DNA from: CAYJAQ01 sp964368275
GTDB lineage: Bacteria; Bacillota_I; Bacilli_A; ML615J-28; CAG-313
NCBI GenBank assembly: GCA_964368275.1
Contig: CAYJAQ010000007.1
Coordinates: 1-38,479 of the forward strand
Reading direction: 5' to 3'
DNA length: 38,479 bases
The position numbers and the translations under genes were made by a program. Positions 15,212 to 22,905 of the stretch are shown piece after piece. The notes under the pieces were generated by a model. That model saw nothing but the letters and a program-made list of their open reading frames with translations. It had not been told where the DNA came from and did no database searches. Every line of letters begins with the position of its first letter. Position 1 is the first letter of the stretch.

Positions 15212-16363
15212 TTATTTAAAACGGTTTTGTAACCAATTAGGAATCTTAGTATCTGTTTTAGGACGTTCTGGTAATGGAGCCTTTTCTTTAGTCTCACCGC
15301 TTCCAGTTTCAATTTTTACATTTTGCTCCATTGGTTTGCTTTCTTCTACAATTTGTTCCTTTGTTTCTGTGTGAACTACTTGGCGATCATTCTTCATTTT
15401 CGCTGCAGTTTGATCAAAACCAGTAGCGATTACGGTAACAACAACTTCACCTTCTAAGTCTAGATTAAAACCTGTTCCATGAATGATATCAATTTCTGTA
15501 GATGAAGCATTTCTAATTTCAGAAATAACATCTTCAATTTCCTTCATTGTAATATCAACATCGCTTGTTATTTGAACAATTGCATCAGTCGCACCATTAA
15601 TATCAATTTCTAGTAATGGGCTACTAATTGCAAGACGAGCAGCTTCAATTGCACGATTAGGACCACTAGCAATGCCAATACCCATTAAGGCAGTACCTTT
15701 ACCTTGCAAAACTGTGCGAACATCAGCAAAGTCAACGTTAATTAACCCTGGTAATGATATAATTTCGGAAATACCCTGCACACCGCGGCGTAGTACATTA
15801 TCAGCTTCTCTAAATGCCTCTAGGTAAGTTGTATTAGCTCCAATTGTTTCTAATAGTTTATCATTAGGAACAATGATTAGGGTATCAACATATGGACGCA
15901 TATTTTCAATGCCTTGTAATGCTTGTTGCATTCTCTTTTTGCCTTCAAAGCCAAATGGCTTAGTAACAATACCGACAACAACAGCACCCATTTCTTTAGC
16001 ATATTTAGCAATTACAGGAGCAGCACCAGTTCCGGTTCCACCACCCATACCAGTTGTTACAAATACCATATCAGCATCTTTAATTGCTGCACGTAGCTCT
16101 TCTTCTGATTCCTCAGCAGAGCGACGACCTACTTCAGGATTCGCACCAGCACCTAAACCTTTGGTAATTTCCTTACCAATTGGAATACGCACTTCCGCTT
16201 TTGATAAACGTAAAACCTGGCAATCAGTGTTAACCGCAATGTATTCAACCCCACGCACATCATTTTCAATCATTCGGTTTATGGCGTTACCGCCACCTCC
16301 ACCAACACCAACAACTTTTAATATTGGTTTTCCTGGTAATAATTCAGTATCAGGTAGTTTCAT
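15212..16363 (-). CDS. ftsZ: cell division protein FtsZ
   Basis: Tubulin-like GTPase that forms the division ring. The 383-residue product has the N-terminal GTP-binding loops (VVGVGGGGGNAIN at 18-30), the tubulin signature GGGTGTGAAPV (108-117), the NTD loop and the catalytic T7-type region (GLINVDFADVR). A linker of about 50 residues follows, then a C-terminal peptide IPNWLQNRFK, the FtsA/SepF/EzrA-binding tail. The ribosome site is AAAGGAG. It has its own promoter and is separated from the rest of the wall cluster by cotJ. ftsA, normally upstream, is absent here. The ISL3 element begins 22 bp past its stop. Confidence 0.98.
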   Translation of the reverse strand: MKLPDTELLPGKPILKVVGVGGGGGNAINRMIENDVRGVEYIAVNTDCQVLRLSKAEVRIPIGKEITKGLGAGANPEVGRRSAEESEEELRAAIKDADMVFVTTGMGGGTGTGAAPVIAKYAKEMGAVVVGIVTKPFGFEGKKRMQQALQGIENMRPYVDTLIIVPNDKLLETIGANTTYLEAFREADNVLRRGVQGISEIISLPGLINVDFADVRTVLQGKGTALMGIGIASGPNRAIEAARLAISSPLLEIDINGATDAIVQITSDVDITMKEIEDVISEIRNASSTEIDIIHGTGFNLDLEGEVVVTVIATGFDQTAAKMKNDRQVVHTETKEQIVEESKPMEQNVKIETGSGETKEKAPLPERPKTDTKIPNWLQNRFK

Positions 16364-16435
16364 ATTTTTAGCTCCTTTCTTATATTTACATAATAGCTTG
16401 TCCTCAAACTAAAATGTTACTTTCTTAGCATTATT

Positions 16436-16464
16436 ATTATAACACTTACCAATCTAATTTTCAA
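16436..16464 (-). promoter_or_regulatory. sigma-A promoter of ftsZ
   Basis: On minus, TTGAAA (16464-16459), 17 bp, TATAAT (16441-16436). The leader is about 65 nt, longer than elsewhere in the window. Confidence 0.75.
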
Positions 16465-16692
16465 ATAAAGAATTAACTTTTATTATTTTGTTATTTTCGA
16501 ACTTCAATTAGTCGATAATCTTTTATTATCATTTAGGGTGATAATATCATAACACTTTTTCGAAAGTAAGATAGGGAATTTGATAATCTTTTTTTAAAGC
16601 TTGCTAATCATTAATATTATTACCTTGCATTGTCCTTTAAGCACTGACATATGTCGTCACTTGTTTAGAAATTAAAATACTGATTCAAAACA
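16465..16692. other. non-coding stretch upstream of ftsZ with GATAAT repeats
   Basis: Together with the ftsZ promoter and leader this makes a 339-bp gap. It has no credible gene. Copies of GATAAT occur at 16514, about 16540 and 16582; the first forms a small inverted repeat (16514-16519 with 16525-16530), and the first and third extend to GATAATCTTTT. They may be binding sites, or simply AT-rich sequence. Confidence 0.4.
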
Positions 16693-16717
16693 AAAAAGCA
16701 AATTAACTTTGCTTTTT
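16693..16717 (-). terminator. terminator of the cotJ genes
   Basis: Ten-base-pair stem 16693-16702 with 16708-16717 around a 5-nt loop that contains the cotJC stop, with a T run on minus. Confidence 0.8.
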
Positions 16718-17272
16718 GTAACCTTTTTGTTGATAGTATTCTAACAATTCTTTAAACCGGGCAAAATGAACTACTTCTCTTTGACGCAAGAATAATAGTG
16801 GTTGAATTACTTCATCACTTGATGCTAGATCAATTAAGTTTTCATAAACAGCACGTGCTTTCTCTTCAGCTGCCATATCTTCCATTATATTGGCAATTGG
16901 ATCACCAACAGCGGAAATATAGGCCGTTGTGAAAGGGACACCATCACCGTTTGCTGGAAAAAGATCAATACCATGTTCAGCATAGTATGCACTCATATCA
17001 GCTTTTTCAAAATCTTTTTTCGTTGCACCTTGTGTTAATTGGCGCAGCATTGTGCAAATCATTTCAACATGGCCAAGTTCTTCTGTACCAATATCTGTTA
17101 ATAATGCTTTGCCTCGATCGTCTGGCATCGTAAATCGTTGATTTAAATAGCGTAGTGCAGCAGCAAGTTCTCCTTGAGGTCCACCATATTGGGTAATTAT
17201 TATTTTAGCCATTGCTAAATCAGGCTTAGTGATATTCACTGGATATGGTAAAAGTTTCTTGTAACTAAACAT
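16703..17272 (-). CDS. cotJC: spore coat protein CotJC, manganese-catalase-like
   Basis: The 189-residue protein belongs to the CotJC/Mn-catalase family. The four-helix metal-binding core shows glutamate and histidine ligands in GGPQGELAAALRY, TEELGHVEMI, MEDMAAEEKARAVYE and REVVHFARF. In Bacillus it is a mother-cell protein of the inner spore coat, made under sigma-E. It directly abuts the cotJA-cotJB gene with no spacer, so the two are translated from one transcript. The length matches the family. Confidence 0.93.
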   Translation of the reverse strand: MFSYKKLLPYPVNITKPDLAMAKIIITQYGGPQGELAAALRYLNQRFTMPDDRGKALLTDIGTEELGHVEMICTMLRQLTQGATKKDFEKADMSAYYAEHGIDLFPANGDGVPFTTAYISAVGDPIANIMEDMAAEEKARAVYENLIDLASSDEVIQPLLFLRQREVVHFARFKELLEYYQQKGYKKQS

Positions 17273-17668
17273 TTACTCAACCTCCCATGGCCAATTGCTT
17301 AACCATTCCCAAGTATTACCAGTGTTCATCATCAGTGAAAGTGGCCCATAGTCAGCTTCATATTGCTTAACTGCTACGTCATAGTTACGTTTGCATTCAT
17401 TAAATAATGCTAATGCTTTCATATCAGTTGGATGTAAATCAAGATATAATCCTAAATCATTACAAGCAAAACTATAAGTCATTAATGGTAATAAATCGCC
17501 ATTGATTTCAACGGTTGGTTCAATCGAATAATTCTTATACCCTTGATAAAGATCGTTTTGCATATTGCCTTTAATAAATCCTTCTAAAGGATTGGCAAAG
17601 ACTGCTTTTTCTTTTGCTATTCGCTCATTATACGGATAAGCAAAATAATTAATATGTGTATTATTCAT
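17273..17668 (-). CDS. cotJB: spore coat CotJA-CotJB fusion protein
   Basis: A 131-residue protein that reads as two coat proteins joined. About residues 22-48 (ANPLEGFIKGNMQNDLYQGY) resemble CotJA (…SPEEALRRGTIFPELYRPY in type). From about residue 58 the CotJB pattern follows: LMTYSFACNDLGLYLDLHPTD, then YEADYGPLS and a C-terminal W-rich SNWPWEVE. Bacillus CotJA and CotJB are separate proteins of about 80-90 residues, and the combined length here is shorter than their sum. The ribosome site is GGGAGGA. It lies 38 bp after murB. No clear sigma-E promoter could be read in that gap, so transcription may start inside murB or continue from it. Confidence 0.82.
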   Translation of the reverse strand: MNNTHINYFAYPYNERIAKEKAVFANPLEGFIKGNMQNDLYQGYKNYSIEPTVEINGDLLPLMTYSFACNDLGLYLDLHPTDMKALALFNECKRNYDVAVKQYEADYGPLSLMMNTGNTWEWLSNWPWEVE

Positions 17669-17706
17669 ATATTCCTCCCAATCATAATATATTCAAAAGT
17701 GAATAA

Positions 17707-18621
17707 TTAGACTGGGGGAAAGTCACAAGGTGTGACAATTTCTATTTCTCTTACTAATGAGATATGGTACTTCTGATAAACAGCGCTTTCTACCATTGTT
17801 AGAAGTGCCATCATATCGTTAAAAGTTGCCTTTCCCATATTGATAAAAAAGTTGGTATGAATATCACTTACTTTGGCATCACCTAGCTGATAACCGCGAA
17901 AACCTACTTTATCAATTAATTTCCAACTACTAATATCAGCCGTATTACTAAAAACACTCCCAGCATTGTAACTGCCTAATGGTTGTGATTGCTTCTTACG
18001 CTGAATGGCTTCATTGATACGTTTGAGGGGTGTACCATCAAGTTTCTTTGGAAAGGAAAAATAGCCTCTTACAACGATGTAATTGTTTTTTTGAAATAAA
18101 CCTTTAGGATAATTACAGCCTTTTCCCATATAACAAGTCTCTAGATTCCCAAGTTGGTTAATATAGTCAACTCTTTCTAAACAATCACTTGTCATCTGAT
18201 GATAAGCTTTAGCATTCATATTAATTAGCCCTCCAATAGTACCAGGGATGACTGCCATAAAGAGGGTCTTATCATATCCTCTTTTTGCTAGTTGACGCCC
18301 TGCATATGGAGCTTGCACGCCAGCTTCTAGAATTATTTGATTTTTTACCTCACTAATTTTATTTAATCTTTTTAAACAAATAAGAACAATATCAAAATCA
18401 TCATCACTTGCTAAAATATTAGTGCCATTACCAATTACGTAATAAGGTACTTTAGCATCATTGAGAATTTGTACCAATTTACCTAATTCTGCTATACCAT
18501 ATGGTTCAATGTATAAAGCAACATGCCCTCCTATTTTAAAGGTTGTCTTCTTACTAAAAGTGATGTTTTCACTAATAACGCCAAGTTTGTTTATTCTATC
18601 TTTGATAGCTGCTAGTGACAT
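17707..18621 (-). CDS. murB: UDP-N-acetylenolpyruvoylglucosamine reductase
   Basis: A FAD/NADPH enzyme that makes UDP-N-acetylmuramic acid. Motifs: TFKIGGHVALYIEP at the N-terminal FAD site, VIGNGTNILASDDDF, AVIPGTIGGLINMNA for the flavin pyrophosphate loop, and SYNAGSVFSN with the catalytic serine. I choose the ATG at 18621 (304 residues, MSLAAIKDR) with AAAGGAG 7-8 nt upstream; a TTG at 18627 is too close to that site. The start lies 26 bp inside murG, so the genes are coupled. Confidence 0.95.
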   Translation of the reverse strand: MSLAAIKDRINKLGVISENITFSKKTTFKIGGHVALYIEPYGIAELGKLVQILNDAKVPYYVIGNGTNILASDDDFDIVLICLKRLNKISEVKNQIILEAGVQAPYAGRQLAKRGYDKTLFMAVIPGTIGGLINMNAKAYHQMTSDCLERVDYINQLGNLETCYMGKGCNYPKGLFQKNNYIVVRGYFSFPKKLDGTPLKRINEAIQRKKQSQPLGSYNAGSVFSNTADISSWKLIDKVGFRGYQLGDAKVSDIHTNFFINMGKATFNDMMALLTMVESAVYQKYHISLVREIEIVTPCDFPPV

Positions 18622-19660
18622 CTTCAATCTCCTTTACAAAATCAGCTGTAGGATGGCATCTGGCTAACTTTTGAAGATTATCACGATATACTTGATTATT
18701 TATTGTGTTTTTGATTGCTTTATTTAGTGATTCTAAATTTAATTCATCTTCTAGAATTAAAGAACATGCTGAATTGTTTAGTAAGTATTTAGCATTAAAA
18801 TATTGATGATTATCAGTGACATTAGGTGAAGGGATTAGAATAGCAGGTACTGCTAAACCGATTATTTCAAAGATGCTAGTGGCTCCTGAGCGCGATATAA
18901 TGAGATTGCTATTGCTCATTAGTTCTAAAAGTTGATTGGAAAATGGCAATACTTTATAGTGACTTTTATCAGGCAAAGCAGCTTTTACTTCTTGATAATA
19001 CCGTTCCCCGGTAATAAAGGTGGTTTGATAATTTAAACTATCAGCACTACTTAAAAACGCAATTACCTGATCATTTATTACTTTTGCGCCTAAAGTGCCT
19101 GATACTACTAAGATCCGATTACCTTTTTGGTAAAACTTTTGATACATTTTAGCCTCATCTAAACGAGGATTGCCAATGACTTTAATCGCATCATGAGTAA
19201 TGAACACCGGCATTGAAACTAACATGGTCTTGCATTTATTAAGACATAAACGATTAGCCAGACCCATAATACTATTTTGTTCATGCACAATGACTGGTAT
19301 CTTCATTTTATTGGAAACTCTAACTACTACACCACTAATATACCCACCCATACCTATTACTACTTGTGGTTTATTTACTTTAATTAACTGCTTAATCTGA
19401 CTATTGGCCTTCCAAATTTTAAATAAAGTAATTATGTTGTTAAATGATATTTTCCTACTAATGCCTTGCAAGTTTAAATAGATTACTTCATCAACACCAC
19501 TAGCTATTAACATATTGTGATATTTCTTTTCTTTAGAAGTAGCAATAAAAATGATATGATAAAAAGGATGTTTTTGGCGCCAAGCCTTGATGACAGTACA
19601 CGCCGGATTAATATGCCCAAGGGTTCCTCCAGCTACAAAAATAAGACATTTTAGATTCAT
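18596..19660 (-). CDS. murG: lipid II synthase (UDP-GlcNAc:undecaprenyl-PP-MurNAc-pentapeptide transferase)
   Basis: The last cytoplasmic step of peptidoglycan precursor synthesis, at the inner face of the membrane. It is a GT-B glycosyltransferase of 354 residues with VAGGTLGHINPA as the first glycine loop (usually GGTGGH), IGMGGYISG, HEQNSIMGLANR and ISRSGATSIFEI in the UDP-GlcNAc site. The Gly-to-Leu change in the first loop is tolerated in other Gram-positive MurGs at this position. The ATG follows the ftsW stop by 1 nt with a TAGGT ribosome site. Confidence 0.95.
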   Translation of the reverse strand: MNLKCLIFVAGGTLGHINPACTVIKAWRQKHPFYHIIFIATSKEKKYHNMLIASGVDEVIYLNLQGISRKISFNNIITLFKIWKANSQIKQLIKVNKPQVVIGMGGYISGVVVRVSNKMKIPVIVHEQNSIMGLANRLCLNKCKTMLVSMPVFITHDAIKVIGNPRLDEAKMYQKFYQKGNRILVVSGTLGAKVINDQVIAFLSSADSLNYQTTFITGERYYQEVKAALPDKSHYKVLPFSNQLLELMSNSNLIISRSGATSIFEIIGLAVPAILIPSPNVTDNHQYFNAKYLLNNSACSLILEDELNLESLNKAIKNTINNQVYRDNLQKLARCHPTADFVKEIEDVTSSYQR

Positions 19661-19661
19661 T

Positions 19662-20753
19662 TTACCTACTTTCTTGGTATCTACTTATGTTTAAAAGCAG
19701 ACCTAAACTCATTAAAGATATTATCAAACTCGAGCCGCCATAGCTAATAATTGGCAAGGTTATTCCGGTTATAGGTAGTAAGCCAATAACCACGGAGATG
19801 TTTATAAACACTTGCATGAAGAAGGAAATTCCTAGTCCTAGTGCTAGGAAAGATAGATATAAATTATCTACACGAACACTAATTTTGATTGCTTTAATAA
19901 GAATAAATAGATAAACACCAATTAAAATAATGCCACCTATTAACCCTAATTCTTCACAAACAATTGCAAAAATAAAATCATTTTGGGGCTCAGGTAAAAA
20001 GAAATGTTTTTGCATACTTCTATTATATCCAAGTCCAAAAATACCAGAAGGTGCAATCGCAAACAATGATTGAATTCCTTGAAAACCACTCCCCAGAGGA
20101 TCTGACCAGGGATTAATAAATGCAAAAATTCGCTCTAACCGGTATGGCGCACTTATTATCAAAGCAGCCATTCCTAGAACACCCAGCGCCGCCAAACCAA
20201 CGAAATATTTGTAGGGTGCTCCACTGATAAATAATAAAATAATCGTGCTTATTACAATGACTAAACCAGTTCCAAAGTCCGGCTGTAACATAATAAGTCC
20301 AAATATTATTCCTATTATAGCAAGTAACATCAGAAAAATTTTAAACTTTTTGACTTCTTTATAATAACTACTTAAATATTTTGCTAGTAGAAGAATTAAT
20401 GCTAATTTAATAAATTCAGCGGGTTGAATGCTAAACACACCAATACCTATCCAACTGCGTGCTCCGCCTCTAACTAACCCCACACCGGGAATTAACACTA
20501 AGATTAGAAGTGCTAAACTGACATAGAAGATTAGGGCTGTATGTTTCCTTATATTATATATATCTATTCTACTTATAATTACCATTATGGTTACACCAAT
20601 AAATGCAAAAAGTGTTTGCCTCTTTAAAAAGTAAAATGCATCATTGTATTTGTACATAGCCACAACATTACTGGCACTGTATACCATCAATAGACCAAAT
20701 ACTACTAATCCTAGTACTGCTATTAGTAATGAATAATCAATTCGCTTTTGCAT
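19662..20753 (-). CDS. ftsW: SEDS-family peptidoglycan glycosyltransferase FtsW
   Basis: An integral membrane protein of 363 residues with about ten hydrophobic segments. SEDS signatures are visible: LLMVYSASNVVA, GVGLVRGGARSWIGIG, QPAEFIKLALILLLAKY, LQPDFGTGLVI, the family loop LPEPQNDFIFAIVCEELGLIG, and TGITLPIISYGGSSL. FtsW, RodA and SpoVE are alike; placement just before murG and murB argues for FtsW or SpoVE. I choose the ATG at 20753 because GGTGAT lies 4 nt upstream, whereas the ATG at 20765 has no ribosome site. No clean sigma-A promoter could be read upstream. Confidence 0.92.
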   Translation of the reverse strand: MQKRIDYSLLIAVLGLVVFGLLMVYSASNVVAMYKYNDAFYFLKRQTLFAFIGVTIMVIISRIDIYNIRKHTALIFYVSLALLILVLIPGVGLVRGGARSWIGIGVFSIQPAEFIKLALILLLAKYLSSYYKEVKKFKIFLMLLAIIGIIFGLIMLQPDFGTGLVIVISTIILLFISGAPYKYFVGLAALGVLGMAALIISAPYRLERIFAFINPWSDPLGSGFQGIQSLFAIAPSGIFGLGYNRSMQKHFFLPEPQNDFIFAIVCEELGLIGGIILIGVYLFILIKAIKISVRVDNLYLSFLALGLGISFFMQVFINISVVIGLLPITGITLPIISYGGSSLIISLMSLGLLLNISRYQESR

Positions 20754-20806
20754 TTTAATCACCATTACATTCTATTAAGAAACTAACATTATTATGAGCA
20801 AAGAAA

Positions 20807-20832
20807 AATGGATAAACTCACATTTATCCATT
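20807..20832 (-). terminator. terminator of the tgt-lipoprotein operon
   Basis: Ten-base-pair stem 20807-20816 with 20823-20832 around a 6-nt loop, then TTTTTCTTT on minus, 6 bp past the lipoprotein stop. Confidence 0.85.
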
Positions 20833-20837
20833 ATATG

Positions 20838-21689
20838 CTATAGTAGAATTATTTGGAAGCCGTCGATGTCAGAAGTTTTGATAGTGAAGTCAATGGCGAA
20901 TTTGTTTCCTAAATATTCAAAGGTGAATTGACCATTCTCTTCCTTGCCGTTACAATACATAATATACCATTCTTTTACCATTTCAATTTTTGTAGCAACA
21001 TTAGCTACTCTATTCATATATGCTGGATAAAAGAATTTATAATAATTCTCATCTAAGTAAGTATCCTTCTCAACAAGACTGTCAATCTTTAAATTACCGC
21101 TTACTTCATATTTAGTATCATAAGGTAATGACAATAAATAGATACGATTAGTACCTGTTTTATTAGAAACAAGTAGAGGCATTTCCATTGTCATCATCAC
21201 ATTATTGGCATATGTTGAAACATAATATCGTTTACCATCACTTACAAATGTCCGGTATAAATACGAATACCGAGTTCCTGTCTCATCCCAAGATACTTTC
21301 ATCACTTCCTGTGAATACTCATCAGGCGTATCAATTAGTAATTTATCACCACCAAAGCGGGCTTCTTTATAATCGCCTTCTTGATTAACACTACTAGTAA
21401 TAAGGGAATTTTCATCAACTTTTGCCATATGTTTAGCAAACTGATCGCTAAAATGATAAAAATCATTTTTAGCAAAAATCATCCGATTACTTACACTGAA
21501 GTCGGCAACATTAACTGTTCCCTCATATTCAAAGAACATTTTAGGAAGTTCCCCTTCATACACTAGATATGGTTTTAAGACAGCAGGAACAGTTATCTCA
21601 ACTCCACCTTCATGGGTAACAACTTTATCACAACTAGTTAGAACCAAAAGTGCTAATAAGCAAAGTCCAATTAAGTATTTCTTTTTCAT
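20838..21689 (-). CDS. uncharacterised lipoprotein
   Basis: I do not recognise the family. The 283-residue product starts MKKKYLIGLCLLALLVLTSC, a lipoprotein signal peptide with lipobox LTSC and the modified cysteine at residue 20. The mature part is mostly beta-strand-like, rich in Tyr, Glu and Asp, without repeats or metal motifs; it would sit on the outer face of the membrane. The ATG at 21689 is one base past the tgt stop, with AAGGA overlapping the end of tgt; frames starting further upstream at 21713 overlap tgt and lack the signal-peptide layout. It is co-transcribed with tgt and ended by a strong terminator. Confidence 0.8.
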   Translation of the reverse strand: MKKKYLIGLCLLALLVLTSCDKVVTHEGGVEITVPAVLKPYLVYEGELPKMFFEYEGTVNVADFSVSNRMIFAKNDFYHFSDQFAKHMAKVDENSLITSSVNQEGDYKEARFGGDKLLIDTPDEYSQEVMKVSWDETGTRYSYLYRTFVSDGKRYYVSTYANNVMMTMEMPLLVSNKTGTNRIYLLSLPYDTKYEVSGNLKIDSLVEKDTYLDENYYKFFYPAYMNRVANVATKIEMVKEWYIMYCNGKEENGQFTFEYLGNKFAIDFTIKTSDIDGFQIILL

Positions 21690-21690
21690 A

Positions 21691-22824
21691 CTAAAAATCC
21701 TTCTCATTATCATTTAAACCGTACTTTTCATAAAAAGATTCTTTAAATTCAAGAAAGCGATCCTCTTTAATAGCTAAACGAATATTCTCCATTAGTCTTA
21801 GCAAAAAGCGCGTGTTATGAATACTAATTAAACGTTGTCCTAACATTTCATCAGCTTTAATTAAATGTCTTATATAAGCACGTGTGTAATTTTTACAAGC
21901 GTAACAATCACATTCTGAATCAATTGGTGAGAAATCTTCAGCAAATTCTTTATTTTTTAAAAGAATTCTTCCATATGTTGTCATTGCTGTACCATGACGT
22001 GCTATCCGTGTTGGTAACACACAATCGAACATATCAATACCTCTTTCAACACCATCTAAGATAGCTCCTGGAGATCCAACTCCCATTAGGTAACGCGGTT
22101 TGTCAACAGGCAATAGCGGTGTAGTATATGATAAGACTTCATTTTGAATTTCCTTCGGCTCACCTACGCTTAATCCACCAATGGAGTAACCATCAAAAGG
22201 TAGCTTAACCAATTCTTCAGCACAATGCTTTCGAATATCTTCAAAATTACCACCTTGAACAATGCCAAATAAACCCTGAGTATCTTTATTCTTATTAGCT
22301 TCTAATCCCCGTTTCGCCCAACGAATTGTTCTTTCAACTGATTGTTCCATATATTCCCTAGTTGAAGGATAGGGGGGGCATTCATCAAAACTCATCATAA
22401 TATCACTGCCTAAGCTATTTTGAATACTAATAGCTATTTCTGGTGATAAAAATAACTTTGCGCCACTTTTGTGATGTTTAAAAGTAACTCCTTCTTCTTT
22501 GATATCACGGAGTTTAGCAAGTGAGAAGACTTGAAATCCACCCGAGTCAGTCAAGATAGAACGATCCCAATTCATAAATTTGTGTAGACCACCAGCTTTT
22601 TCCATAATATCAGTACCCGGTTGATTCCACAAATGATAAGTGTTTCCGAGAATAATTTGGGCATTTGCTGCTTCTAGTTCTTCCTTTGTCAAAGTCTTAA
22701 CTGTTGCTTGTGTCCCAACTGGCATAAATATAGGGGTTTCAAAAGTTGAATGTGGTGTTGTAATAACTCCTAAACGTGCCATTGAGTGTGGATCTTTTTT
22801 TATTAATTGATACTTAATTACCAT
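21691..22824 (-). CDS. tgt: tRNA-guanine transglycosylase
   Basis: It exchanges G34 of GUN anticodons for preQ1 or a related base on the queuosine pathway. The 377-residue TIM barrel shows LTDSGGFQVFSL with an active-site Asp, YSIGGLSVGEP, FDCVLPTRIARHGTA with the nucleophilic Asp and tRNA site, and the zinc site CDCYAC followed by the IHNTRF histidine. The ribosome site is GAGGTAA. queA and other queuosine genes are not nearby. The predicted leader is about 12 nt, so no preQ1 riboswitch is present. Confidence 0.97.
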   Translation of the reverse strand: MVIKYQLIKKDPHSMARLGVITTPHSTFETPIFMPVGTQATVKTLTKEELEAANAQIILGNTYHLWNQPGTDIMEKAGGLHKFMNWDRSILTDSGGFQVFSLAKLRDIKEEGVTFKHHKSGAKLFLSPEIAISIQNSLGSDIMMSFDECPPYPSTREYMEQSVERTIRWAKRGLEANKNKDTQGLFGIVQGGNFEDIRKHCAEELVKLPFDGYSIGGLSVGEPKEIQNEVLSYTTPLLPVDKPRYLMGVGSPGAILDGVERGIDMFDCVLPTRIARHGTAMTTYGRILLKNKEFAEDFSPIDSECDCYACKNYTRAYIRHLIKADEMLGQRLISIHNTRFLLRLMENIRLAIKEDRFLEFKESFYEKYGLNDNEKDF

Positions 22825-22842
22825 GTTATTTACCTCATTACT

Positions 22843-22871
22843 ATTATACCAAATAAATGCCTTTTTTACAA
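22843..22871 (-). promoter_or_regulatory. sigma-A promoter of tgt
   Basis: On minus, TTGTAA (22871-22866), 17 bp, TATAAT (22848-22843). Confidence 0.75.
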
Positions 22872-22881
22872 TGAAAATGCA

Positions 22882-22905
22882 AAAAGCATACTGCAGTATG
22901 CTTTT
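22882..22905. terminator. terminator of the dnaE-pgi operon
   Basis: A perfect 24-bp palindrome, AAAAGCATACTG and its complement, overlapping the pgi stop codon. The minus T run is short (TTTTG, then TTTTC), so efficiency is uncertain, but no other end of the operon is visible. Confidence 0.75.

Noticed and set aside
16384..16400. Start-stop mini-frame (ATG TAA) in the ftsZ leader with GAGG upstream
   Set aside because: The spacing of 10 nt from GAGG is poor and the sequence gives no support for a regulatory uORF.
15873..16412. A 179-codon open frame on plus, antisense to ftsZ
   Set aside because: It lies wholly over ftsZ and its leader, its Pro/Ser/Ala-rich translation mirrors the ftsZ codons, and it has no ribosome site.
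17669..17706. A sigma-E promoter before cotJA-cotJB
   Set aside because: AATATATT vaguely resembles a sigma-E -10, but the candidate -35 is at the wrong distance; not reported as a feature.
22825..22842. Possible preQ1 riboswitch before tgt
   Set aside because: The predicted leader is about 12 nt; no pseudoknot sequence is present.
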